Assembly (NCBI GenBank): GCA_964496125.1
Contig: CAZBXE010000006.1
Span: 44,777 to 108,776, forward strand
Source: CAZBXE01 sp964496125
GTDB taxonomy: Bacteria; Chlamydiota; Chlamydiia; Chlamydiales; CAZBXE01
DNA length: 64,000 bases
Direction: 5' to 3'
Part shown: positions 27,021-34,439 of the stretch, piece by piece
Position numbering within the stretch: position 1 is the stretch's first letter
Layout of the letters: each line of letters opens with the position of its first letter
Program-made: the position numbers and the translations under genes
The notes under the pieces: model-generated
Told to the model about the DNA's origin: nothing
Databases searched by the model: none
The model's input: only the letters and a program-made list of their open reading frames with translations

Positions 27021-27814
27021 GAAACAGGTTTCTTTTTGTAGAGCTGGACTTGCACCTTTTCTCCCAGCCAAAAGAGGTTGTCATCATTTTGTACAAGGCC
27101 TAAAACCCGAATGGTACCCTCTTTGGCATCAACAGCTTTCTCCACAAAAATCACCCTTCCTTCTCTACGAGGTATGGACCTGCCCACGAGATTTGCGGTG
27201 AAACGTAGCCGATCTTCACACTGTTCACATTTCAAATCCTGGAAGAAGTCAAGAGGCACAACACACTCCACAACAGCAGGACTCATCGATCTGATGGTGG
27301 TAAGAGCCTTTGATCCATTGCTCGGCACCCAGCTCCCTGGGTCAGATTCACATCTGCCCACCTCTCCCTCAACAGGCGCCCGAATAAAGCAGTGTTCATA
27401 GTTCATTTTTGCAAGGGCGAGCTCAGCTGTTGCCATTTTTACATCGGCCTCTGCTCTAACTAACTCCTTTTGGTATTCATCCAGGTTGATCTCAGCGACA
27501 AAATCTTTTTTTGCAAGTCTCTCGTAGCGATCGATGCGCTTTCTTGCAAAAACGAGTGCTGCCTTATCTTTTTCTAAGCTTGCCTCTGCTTTTTCAAGCT
27601 TGACCTCATAAAGCCTAGGATCAATTGTGAAAAGAAGGTCTCCTTGAGACACTTTTTGCCCGGCATGCACATGCTTTTTTAAAAGAACCCCCTCAACCCT
27701 TGATTTAACCTCTTCTTGACAAGAGGGCGCTACAAATCCCTGTACTTCCAACATCTGTTCGCCTGCTAAAAGCGGCGCCATACACAAAAAAGCACCTATC
27801 AGTAATCGCTTCAT
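27017..27814 (-). CDS. Periplasmic membrane-fusion (HlyD/RND adaptor) protein
   Basis: Short adaptor of 265 aa with a signal peptide (about 1-18). It has a split lipoyl/barrel-sandwich domain (VEGVLLKKHVHAGQKVSQGD at about 40, and FIRAPVEGEVG near 150) and an alpha-helical hairpin between (about 75-140). Such proteins connect an inner-membrane transporter to an outer-membrane channel. It overlaps the outer-membrane channel gene by 4 nt and the AsmA/TamB-like gene by 4 nt. No inner-membrane pump gene is adjacent. Confidence 0.85.
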   Translation of the reverse strand: MKRLLIGAFLCMAPLLAGEQMLEVQGFVAPSCQEEVKSRVEGVLLKKHVHAGQKVSQGDLLFTIDPRLYEVKLEKAEASLEKDKAALVFARKRIDRYERLAKKDFVAEINLDEYQKELVRAEADVKMATAELALAKMNYEHCFIRAPVEGEVGRCESDPGSWVPSNGSKALTTIRSMSPAVVECVVPLDFFQDLKCEQCEDRLRFTANLVGRSIPRREGRVIFVEKAVDAKEGTIRVLGLVQNDDNLFWLGEKVQVQLYKKKPVS

Positions 27815-29316
27815 TGTTTTCCCTCCCTAGGAGCTTCCTCTAACGACTTATAATCATACGACTTCTTCGAGCAGAACCTACCTGTTGCATGGATGAGTTC
27901 AGCAAGTGCTACTCCCCACGTAGTCTTAGCGTGTATTTTTTTAATCCTTGCAGTTGCAAGTGCGCTTTGTGCTTCAAGAACATCCAAAATTGTCCCCAGG
28001 CCCTGCCGATAACGAGTAAGGTAGGCCTCATACACTTCGCTTGTATCTTTTAAAAACTCTTCACTGTATTTTAGGGTCTCTGCTGCTGTATGTAAAGCGT
28101 AGTAACGGCTTACCACTTCTTCGACAATCGAAAGCCTTTTTTCCTCTAACTCCATATAGGTTGCGACCGACTCCTCCTGCACTTTTAAAAGACGGTTGCG
28201 CGTGCAAATGTCATCTAAAAAAGGCATTCGTAAAATCAAAGAGGCTGTCGCATCTCCCTTATTGGTCGTCTCATGGTGGCTATAATCGTAGTAGCCACCC
28301 TGAACAGCTGCCGTTAGCGTAGGATAGATCTCTGACTCTGCAATCGAAATCTGCTCTAAGCTCTTACAATACCTAGCATGTGTGGCAGCAAGATCTGGTC
28401 TTGACCTTAAGGCTTCATCGATCAAGGGATCAAGATCTGTAGGCATCACGCTTAAGGGAAGATCCTCTGGTATGCCCTGCACCTTCATCTTTGCATTGGC
28501 AGGCAAACCGATCACCTTGAGTAATTCTGCGTAGCGGATTTCTTCATTTCCCTGCATCTGCACTTCAACAAGCTGCACATTCACAAGGTTGGATCTTGCC
28601 TTCAGTGCATCCACACGGCTCTTAATGCCAGCTTGATGCAACATCTCTGCTGCCTCTAAGCTCGTTTTGGCATCTTCAATGCTCAGTTCCTGCGCCAAAA
28701 GAAGCTCTCTTGCTCCTACAAGCTTATAGTAATTCACAAGAACTGAAAGCATCACATCTTGCAAGACTCTCTGGTGGGAAAAGTTATTGCTTTCAAGCTG
28801 CAAAATAGCACTTAAGAAGTTTGCATCTCTCTTACCAAAGTCTAAGAGAAGATAGGAAAGGGAAGCCTGAGCAAAGGTGTTCTTATAGCTTGCAGCTTGC
28901 CTCTCTGTGCCATGATCAACATTGACATACTCAAGGGAGTGGTTTGTAGCAGCCCGCATTAAAACCTCACCCGAGGGGTAGTATTCGCTAGAAACCTTGC
29001 GTACGTTATAAGCTGCAGCTCTTGCTTCGTGCCACGCTCTTGTCGTTTTTGGGTTATTACGCAGGGCAATATCGACTAAAGCATCAATACCAAGCTCAAC
29101 TTCTCCAAAAACCGGAAGACAAGGGGATTGTTCACACGGAATCGTGACATCACAGGAGCACTCGCAAGAAGGCATGGGGCTTACCACTCCAGTGTAGATA
29201 GGATCGGGGCCCAAATCAAAGTATGCACATCCTTCCAAGAGCATAGCCAAGAGGAGAAAGCACACAAAACTGCCAAACTCAAATTTTTGCAATCGGCTCG
29301 TCATATACACTCTCAT
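27811..29316 (-). CDS. TolC/NodT-type outer-membrane efflux lipoprotein
   Basis: The 501-aa protein has a signal peptide with lipobox-like LLEGC (about 26-30), then two repeats of the outer-membrane efflux (OEP) fold: long helical segments with ALRNNPKTTRAWHEARAA (about 83) and EALRSRPDLAATHARY (about 308). These features fit an OprM/NodT-type trimeric channel. The first methionine may be either residue 1 or 5. It heads a leftward operon with the adaptor and the AsmA/TamB-like gene. Confidence 0.85.
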   Translation of the reverse strand: MRVYMTSRLQKFEFGSFVCFLLLAMLLEGCAYFDLGPDPIYTGVVSPMPSCECSCDVTIPCEQSPCLPVFGEVELGIDALVDIALRNNPKTTRAWHEARAAAYNVRKVSSEYYPSGEVLMRAATNHSLEYVNVDHGTERQAASYKNTFAQASLSYLLLDFGKRDANFLSAILQLESNNFSHQRVLQDVMLSVLVNYYKLVGARELLLAQELSIEDAKTSLEAAEMLHQAGIKSRVDALKARSNLVNVQLVEVQMQGNEEIRYAELLKVIGLPANAKMKVQGIPEDLPLSVMPTDLDPLIDEALRSRPDLAATHARYCKSLEQISIAESEIYPTLTAAVQGGYYDYSHHETTNKGDATASLILRMPFLDDICTRNRLLKVQEESVATYMELEEKRLSIVEEVVSRYYALHTAAETLKYSEEFLKDTSEVYEAYLTRYRQGLGTILDVLEAQSALATARIKKIHAKTTWGVALAELIHATGRFCSKKSYDYKSLEEAPREGKQ

Positions 29317-29898
29317 ACGCCCATGAGTGTATCCTGAACATGAAATAAGCGCAATCCTGTAACCTCATCCTGTAAGTCTAAAGTAGAAATGTCACCTTAA
29401 GGGTGCGATGGAACAGCTACTGGACTTACAAATCTCAAAAAATTGTAAATCTCCTACCGGACATTAAGTCTAAGAGCGTATCAGTGTGAGCATTTGATTA
29501 GAGAAGAAGGGGCGGACTCGATTTTTTTCAAAAAAAATCCAGGCCGGAGATGTACTTATTTAACGCGTAGCGGGCGCACGACGCTGGCACGAAAATGAGT
29601 TCTTCATTCACGATAGGCCGGAGATCTTAAAAGACCCTCGATTTCCTCTACTGCATGCTCTAGACAGACTGATGTAACTTGTCTATATTATTCATGATCC
29701 CTCCTTTCTAACCGCCTGCCTTAGGATAACAAATAAAAAGGGAAACCTGAAAATAAAGTTATAATATTTTTTTAACACACAAGAAAAGAAGAACATACTG
29801 TCCGATAAAAAATTTATCACACAGTCTAAGCATGAAAATAGCTAGACCAAGGTTGCGGGCAGGAACCAACTTTCCAGTTTATTCTGTGTAGGTTCCCT
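29317..29898. other. 582-bp intergenic region with repeats and possible gene debris
   Basis: No intact gene is visible. An 11-bp direct repeat AGGCCGGAGAT occurs at 29541-29551 and 29615-29625. A hairpin of T and A runs lies at about 29519-29539. On the minus strand a strong GGAGGG ribosome site near 29700 precedes only an 11-codon frame, and other short open stretches in shifted frames follow, as expected of a decayed gene. I cannot identify the ancestor. Confidence 0.4.
29541..29625. repeat. Short direct repeat pair
   Basis: AGGCCGGAGAT is present at 29541-29551 and again at 29615-29625, 74 bp apart. It is in a non-coding stretch between the efflux operon and the glycosyltransferase array and may be debris of a mobile or duplicated segment. 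Confidence 0.5.
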
Positions 29899-30768
29899 CT
29901 ATCCAAACAGGATGCGACGAAGGGCAGGCGCAAACCGCAAGGCGGAAAGATCTTCCACCGCATTTAACTCCTCATAATAGACCTGAATTTTCTGAAAATC
30001 ACTCTCTCCAATGCGCATCCTTTGCCTTTCACATTTTTCGTGACGCGCTAGCTTCACCTTCCGAAAGTACATCTCATCGCGGGTCCAGTAATGATTAATT
30101 CTCACCTGGCTCACATCAATTGTATACGGGTTTGTTGACTTGTTAGGAAACACATCGTAATAAGGCTTCTTATATTCAAAGACATGAATTGATCCGCTGT
30201 TTCTCACCCGCTCTGGTTGTACAACACTCTTACAGGCATGGTTTTTTGCATGTGTGGTGGGCAGCTTTCGAACAAGCGTCTCGATCAAAAGAGATTTTTC
30301 AGGGATTTTGTCTACGTTGGATGTCCCATAGTTTTGCCAGTTAATACGGACTCCTCCGAAGCGTTCATACCCCCTCAAAAAATCAATCAAACTCCCTTGC
30401 TGTACTGGAAAAAGAAACTCATCCACATCTATGAAGGCAACCCAATGGCATATGCCCCTTGTGCGCTTCAGCCCCTCATTAAAACACTTCTTCTGCTGTG
30501 GAATCCACTTTTTTTGGGGGTCAGCGAACCAATCTATAACCTCCACTTCTCCACTCTCCAGGTAAGGCTGCAAAACCTCAAGATACTGATCCTCACTTCG
30601 GTCATTGAAGAGGATAAAATGCTGTACGCCTACAAGCTTATGGAATTCGATCCACTCCTTCAAATAGGGAGCCTCATTTTGAAACATGGTACAGATGGCA
30701 AGATCATATCTATGCTCTCTTGAAAAGAGTGAGGTGAAAAAAAAAAGAAAAACAAGAAAGGGTTTCAT
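29899..30768 (-). CDS. Exported GT92-like glycosyltransferase, paralogue A
   Basis: The 289-aa protein starts with a Sec-type signal (about 1-16) followed at once by a glycosyltransferase family 92 (DUF23, GT-A) domain. Shared landmarks are ICTMFQNEAPYLKEWIEFHK (about 26), FNDRSED, the metal-binding DxD as FIDVDEFLFP (about 116), GGVRINWQNYGTS, and RINHYWTRDE near residue 225. It is the last of four tandem paralogues and overlaps the preceding one as ATGA. GT92 enzymes use nucleotide sugars, which are absent from the periplasm, so export suggests action outside the bacterium or an unusual donor; this is inference. Confidence 0.8.
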   Translation of the reverse strand: MKPFLVFLFFFTSLFSREHRYDLAICTMFQNEAPYLKEWIEFHKLVGVQHFILFNDRSEDQYLEVLQPYLESGEVEVIDWFADPQKKWIPQQKKCFNEGLKRTRGICHWVAFIDVDEFLFPVQQGSLIDFLRGYERFGGVRINWQNYGTSNVDKIPEKSLLIETLVRKLPTTHAKNHACKSVVQPERVRNSGSIHVFEYKKPYYDVFPNKSTNPYTIDVSQVRINHYWTRDEMYFRKVKLARHEKCERQRMRIGESDFQKIQVYYEELNAVEDLSALRFAPALRRILFG

Positions 30769-31670
30769 CCAGAGCTACTCGGAAACATTTTTTCTTTCAG
30801 ACGAGGGATAAAACGGAAGATGGCCTTATCCTCCACACCATTCATTCTCTTCAGCATAGGCTGCACGCCCTCATAGTCAGCCTCTGTAACAGATGCCTTT
30901 TGCCGCTCACATTTCTCATGCCGTGGAAATTTCACTTTGTAGAAGAAGTCCTCATCTCGGGTCCAATAATGATTGATGCGAAGGCGCTTCAGACTATACC
31001 CTGACGAGCGCTTTTTGCCCTCATAAACGGCATAATAAGGGTTTTTATACACAAACGTGTGAATATTTCCGCTTGATCGCGCGCGATGTGGCTTTACGAT
31101 GCTCTTTCCTCCCGTCGTATTGCGCCAATGAGAACTAGAAAGCCTACGAGTTAGCGTTTCGATCATAAGTCGACCTTCCGGGATTTTAGGCACATCAGAA
31201 GTTCCATACATGACCCAATGAACTTTAATACCTCCAAACTTTTCATACTCCTTTAAAACATCAACAAGCCTTTCCTGGGTAACAGGAAAAAGAAACTCAT
31301 CAGTGTCAATAAAGGCAACCCACCTGCTTACTCCGTTTGTGATCCTGAGTCCCTCGTTAAAGCAGGCTTGCTGCTGTGGGATCCAAGGAATGTCTTTGGG
31401 AATCGGCCACTCATAGAGATCGAGCTCTCCTGCCTCTATGTAAGGGGCCAAGACCTCGACAAAGTTATCTTCGCTTTGATCATTGAAAAGAAAAAAGTGT
31501 TGGACACCAACTTGCTTATGAAACTCAATCCACTCTTTTAAATAGGGCGCTTCATTTTGGAAGATCGTACAGATCGAAAGATCATATTTGCACACATTCT
31601 CATCAAATGCCGTCTCAGCAAAAAGAAAACGCGCTACGGACAGCAAAAAAAAGGTTGTTCTCTTAATCAA
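30765..31670 (-). CDS. Exported GT92-like glycosyltransferase, paralogue B
   Basis: Second member of the array, 301 aa. The TTG at 31670 has GAGGAG 7 nt upstream and overlaps the previous stop by 8 nt, so I prefer it to the GTG at 31685. A signal peptide (IKRTTFFLLSVARFLFAE) leads into ICTIFQNEAPYLKEWIEFHK, FNDQSED, DxD as FIDTDEFLFP, and RINHYWTRDEDFF. All GT92-type landmarks of paralogue A are kept, which argues for retained activity. Substrates are unknown. Confidence 0.8.
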   Translation of the reverse strand: MIKRTTFFLLSVARFLFAETAFDENVCKYDLSICTIFQNEAPYLKEWIEFHKQVGVQHFFLFNDQSEDNFVEVLAPYIEAGELDLYEWPIPKDIPWIPQQQACFNEGLRITNGVSRWVAFIDTDEFLFPVTQERLVDVLKEYEKFGGIKVHWVMYGTSDVPKIPEGRLMIETLTRRLSSSHWRNTTGGKSIVKPHRARSSGNIHTFVYKNPYYAVYEGKKRSSGYSLKRLRINHYWTRDEDFFYKVKFPRHEKCERQKASVTEADYEGVQPMLKRMNGVEDKAIFRFIPRLKEKMFPSSSG

Positions 31671-32541
31671 AACTAATCTCCTCACCTGTTACTTTAGCTC
31701 GTAGTCGAGGAAGAAAACGAGAGATAGAAAAGTCTTCTTCTTGATTTGTCTCGACAAGCCACTTTTTAATTCTTGCTTCAGGAATAGGCCGCTTCCAATG
31801 CTTCCTAATCTTGGGAATTTTTTGCCCAAAAAAGAAATCTTCAGCCCTTGTCCAATAGTGATTAATGCGAATCTTATTAAGGAGCACTTTGCGTCGGCCC
31901 GATCCTGGGAAGCGTGTTTTCGTCGAATCCACACCAAAAAAGGGTGGTTTATAGTCGGGGATATGAATGTGAAGCGTTTGTACCGTCTCCGGTCTGACAA
32001 TTGTCTTTACAAACCTATTATCATCATGTTGTGCAGCCAAACAACGTGTAAAAGACTCGGTTACGAGCCTGCCTTTCGGAATAGCCTTTAAGCCGGACGT
32101 TCCAAAAACTTGCCAGTAACAAGAAACACCACCAAACTTGGTATAGTTATTTAAGAACTCAACAAGATTGTCTTCCTTAACAGGGAAAAGAAATTCATCG
32201 ATATCGATCACAGCAAGCCACTTTGTCTTTCCGATGCAACGCTTTAAGCAGTCGCTATAGGCAGCTTCTTGGACTGAATCATCGAAGTCACAGTTCCAAT
32301 CCCTAAGTTCCACTTCTCCGCTTTGGATGTAGGGAAGAAGAACTGCTGCACTAGCATCGCTGCTCTCATTATTGTAGAGATAAAAATGCTGCACACCTAC
32401 AAGCTTATGGAACTCAATCCATTCTTTTAAATAGGCTGCTTCGTTTTTAAAAATGGCACAAATTGAAAGCTGATAATCATAGCTTTTTGCCCAAAGGGAA
32501 ATAGGTAAAATGAAAATAATCATAAAGAGAAACCTATTCAT
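31663..32541 (-). CDS. Exported GT92-like glycosyltransferase, paralogue C
   Basis: Third member, 292 aa from the ATG at 32541, which overlaps the previous stop by 8 nt and begins a clean signal peptide (NRFLFMIIFILPISLWA). The open frame extends to 32604, but those codons lie inside paralogue D. The domain has ICAIFKNEAAYLKEWIEFHK, YNNESSD, DxD as VIDIDEFLFP and IRINHYWTRAEDFF. It is more diverged than A, B and D in the middle third, which probably contacts the acceptor. Confidence 0.8.
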   Translation of the reverse strand: MNRFLFMIIFILPISLWAKSYDYQLSICAIFKNEAAYLKEWIEFHKLVGVQHFYLYNNESSDASAAVLLPYIQSGEVELRDWNCDFDDSVQEAAYSDCLKRCIGKTKWLAVIDIDEFLFPVKEDNLVEFLNNYTKFGGVSCYWQVFGTSGLKAIPKGRLVTESFTRCLAAQHDDNRFVKTIVRPETVQTLHIHIPDYKPPFFGVDSTKTRFPGSGRRKVLLNKIRINHYWTRAEDFFFGQKIPKIRKHWKRPIPEARIKKWLVETNQEEDFSISRFLPRLRAKVTGEEISFD

Positions 32542-33448
32542 CTTTAAAAATCCTCTTTCGTAAAGAGGGCACGAAACGAGCGATTGCATCGTCTTTTTCT
32601 CCATTTAAAGAAGCCTGAAATTTCTTTAGATATCGCTTGCGTTCGTCTTCATCAAAAACTCGGTTCTCCCAAGCAGCTACTTCTCTTACAATCTGTAGAT
32701 CTCGAGGAAGCTTTACTTCCTTAAAATACACAAGATCACGGGCCCAGTAGTGATTAATCCTAATTTTGTTCAAAGAATAGATAAACTTTCGCTGCTTACC
32801 CTCATAAACCTGAAAGTAGGGTGGCTCATAGAAAAAATTATGAATCAAATCGGTACGGATGGTGCGGTGCGGTTTTACGATGCACTTGCCACCAAATCTG
32901 TTCCTCGAATCACTCTTAGACAGGGTCTTTGTAAGGCATTCAATCATCAGTTTATCTTCTGGGATCTGTTTAATCCTTGAGTTGCCATAAAACACCCACC
33001 CCACCTTAAGACCACCAAACTCTTCATAATCTGTCAGGAAATCAACCAAATTTGTCTGTTCTACAGGAAATAAAAATTCGTCCGCGTCGATAAAAGCAAC
33101 CCACCTACTTACTCCACGGGTCATCTCTAAGCACCTGGCAAAGCAATCCTCTTGTCTATATTGCCACTCTGTCCCTGTAGGATAATCGTTTTCATAAAGC
33201 TCAACTTCTCCCGATTCGATATAGGGAGATAGAACATCAAGATAATGATCTTTGCTTTGATCATTGAAAAGATAAAAATGCTGAACACCAACAAGCTTAT
33301 GAAACTCAATCCATTCCTTTAAAAAGCGAGCTTCATCTCTAAAAACGGTCCCGACAGAGAGCGAATATCTACAAAGGCTCTCGTCTATAGGGGCAGAGAA
33401 TAGACCTATTTGTACAAGAAAAGAAAACAAGAAAAAAAAGCATCTCAC
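32534..33448 (-). CDS. Exported GT92-like glycosyltransferase, paralogue D
   Basis: First gene of the tandem array, 304 aa, with a GTG start overlapping the gcvH TGA as GTGA and an AGGAG site upstream. The signal peptide (about 1-18) precedes VGTVFRDEARFLKEWIEFHK, FNDQSKD, DxD as FIDADEFLFP and RINHYWARDLVYF. Cysteine and tyrosine positions just after the signal (CRYSLSV) are shared with paralogue B (CKYDLSI). Four genes in a row with 4-8 nt overlaps imply one transcript with gcvH. Confidence 0.8.
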   Translation of the reverse strand: MRCFFFLFSFLVQIGLFSAPIDESLCRYSLSVGTVFRDEARFLKEWIEFHKLVGVQHFYLFNDQSKDHYLDVLSPYIESGEVELYENDYPTGTEWQYRQEDCFARCLEMTRGVSRWVAFIDADEFLFPVEQTNLVDFLTDYEEFGGLKVGWVFYGNSRIKQIPEDKLMIECLTKTLSKSDSRNRFGGKCIVKPHRTIRTDLIHNFFYEPPYFQVYEGKQRKFIYSLNKIRINHYWARDLVYFKEVKLPRDLQIVREVAAWENRVFDEDERKRYLKKFQASLNGEKDDAIARFVPSLRKRIFKDE

Positions 33449-33807
33449 CTTGAACTCCTGTTATACTCTGCTGCTGAGAGCAAACCTTTGACTTCTTCCG
33501 GATTTGAAGGTTCAAGTGTAAACAGCCATCCCTCACCCTCAGGAGAGTGGTTAATAAGGCTTGGGTTTTGTCTAAGAGCAGAATTTACAGAAAGGATCTT
33601 TCCACTTAGAGGAGAGGAGATATCAATTGCGGCCTTTGTCGACTCAATGACAACAACCGGCTCTCCGCATTTCACAAAGCTCCCCTCTTCCGGGAGCTCA
33701 ATATAGACAACATCACCAAGCTCTTTTTCTGCCTGTTTGGAGATCCCAATGCGTGCCACTCCCTCTTTCTCCTCCACCCACTCATGTGTTTCAGAAAAAT
33801 GCAGCAT
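33445..33807 (-). CDS. gcvH: Glycine cleavage system H protein (lipoyl carrier)
   Basis: The 120-aa protein has the GcvH fold signature: THEWVEEKEGVARIGISKQA at the N-terminus, LGDVVYIELPEEG, and the lipoylation site ESTKAA with Lys58. No gcvT or gcvP is in the window. Chlamydiae typically keep gcvH without a clear cleavage system, and it may serve as lipoyl carrier or relay for other complexes. The lipoate ligase gene lies about 3 kb upstream on the same strand. Its stop overlaps the first GT92 gene. Confidence 0.92.
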   Translation of the reverse strand: MLHFSETHEWVEEKEGVARIGISKQAEKELGDVVYIELPEEGSFVKCGEPVVVIESTKAAIDISSPLSGKILSVNSALRQNPSLINHSPEGEGWLFTLEPSNPEEVKGLLSAAEYNRSSR

Positions 33808-33820
33808 CTATAACCCCCAC

Positions 33821-34429
33821 TTAAATAAGGTTTACACTAAACCACAAGCTAGGTTGTTGTTCAACAAAAAACTCATGCTCCGCGGCACAAAAGTTTTGGC
33901 TGGAGCCTTCGAAACGGTTGATGCGGTAGGCAAAGCCAATGCGAGGAAACTCTTCAGGATCGTATCCATATAAGGCCTCTGCAGGAATGTGGATATCCAT
34001 GGTGTAGTTTAACTCATGGAATTTTGTCTCCACGTGCAGATGTTTCGGATCAGAAAGTTCGTGCAGATCGTCTGTACGAAACCGCGTGATTTCTCCAGCC
34101 TGATTCCCCTCGTTGTCTTTGGGAAGAAAGTAAAAATGATGACAATATTTGCCTACAATGCCAGATGCTTTATTGTCTCTCGTATCGACAAAGATCTCCA
34201 CGCTATCTCCTCCCTGCAGGTTCGGATAAGCTGTATGTGCAAAGGGCTTATGAAACTGAACCCGGCAGTGAAGACCTTGCGGGCTCCATCCAAGCGAAAG
34301 ATCCGCAAAATGTTCTTCATGCAAAAGGTCGCACAATGAGGGAAGTTTTATTCCTTTTTGTGAAGCACACAAGACAAGTGAAAAAAAATTGAGGGGAGAA
34401 AGCCCCTCAAAACTCTCATCAAAAAGCAC
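33821..34429 (-). CDS. Hypothetical protein with possible CBM9/DOMON-like fold
   Basis: Up to 202 aa from a GTG at 34429. The phrase GGDSVEIFVDTRDNK (about 75-90) and the later YTMDIHIPAEALYGYDPEE with IGFAYRINRFEG resemble the family 9 carbohydrate-binding-like beta-sandwich, where an acidic strand is followed by a late hydrophobic strand. That match is from memory and moderate. A strong terminator-like hairpin covers codons 7-17, so the true start may lie downstream (for example the TTG at 34372). No signal peptide is evident. It lies 13 nt before gcvH, near the position of CT283 in Chlamydia. Confidence 0.55.
   Translation of the reverse strand: MLFDESFEGLSPLNFFSLVLCASQKGIKLPSLCDLLHEEHFADLSLGWSPQGLHCRVQFHKPFAHTAYPNLQGGDSVEIFVDTRDNKASGIVGKYCHHFYFLPKDNEGNQAGEITRFRTDDLHELSDPKHLHVETKFHELNYTMDIHIPAEALYGYDPEEFPRIGFAYRINRFEGSSQNFCAAEHEFFVEQQPSLWFSVNLI
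34381..34410 (-). terminator. Intrinsic terminator after the PpiD-like gene
   Basis: On the minus strand an 8-bp perfect stem TTGAGGGG/CCCCTCAA with the 6-nt loop CTTTCT is followed immediately by eight T residues. It lies 30 nt after the stop of the PpiD-like gene, exactly where a terminator is expected, but inside the 5' end of the next open frame. Confidence 0.75.
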
Positions 34430-34439
34430 GCTCTTCCTT

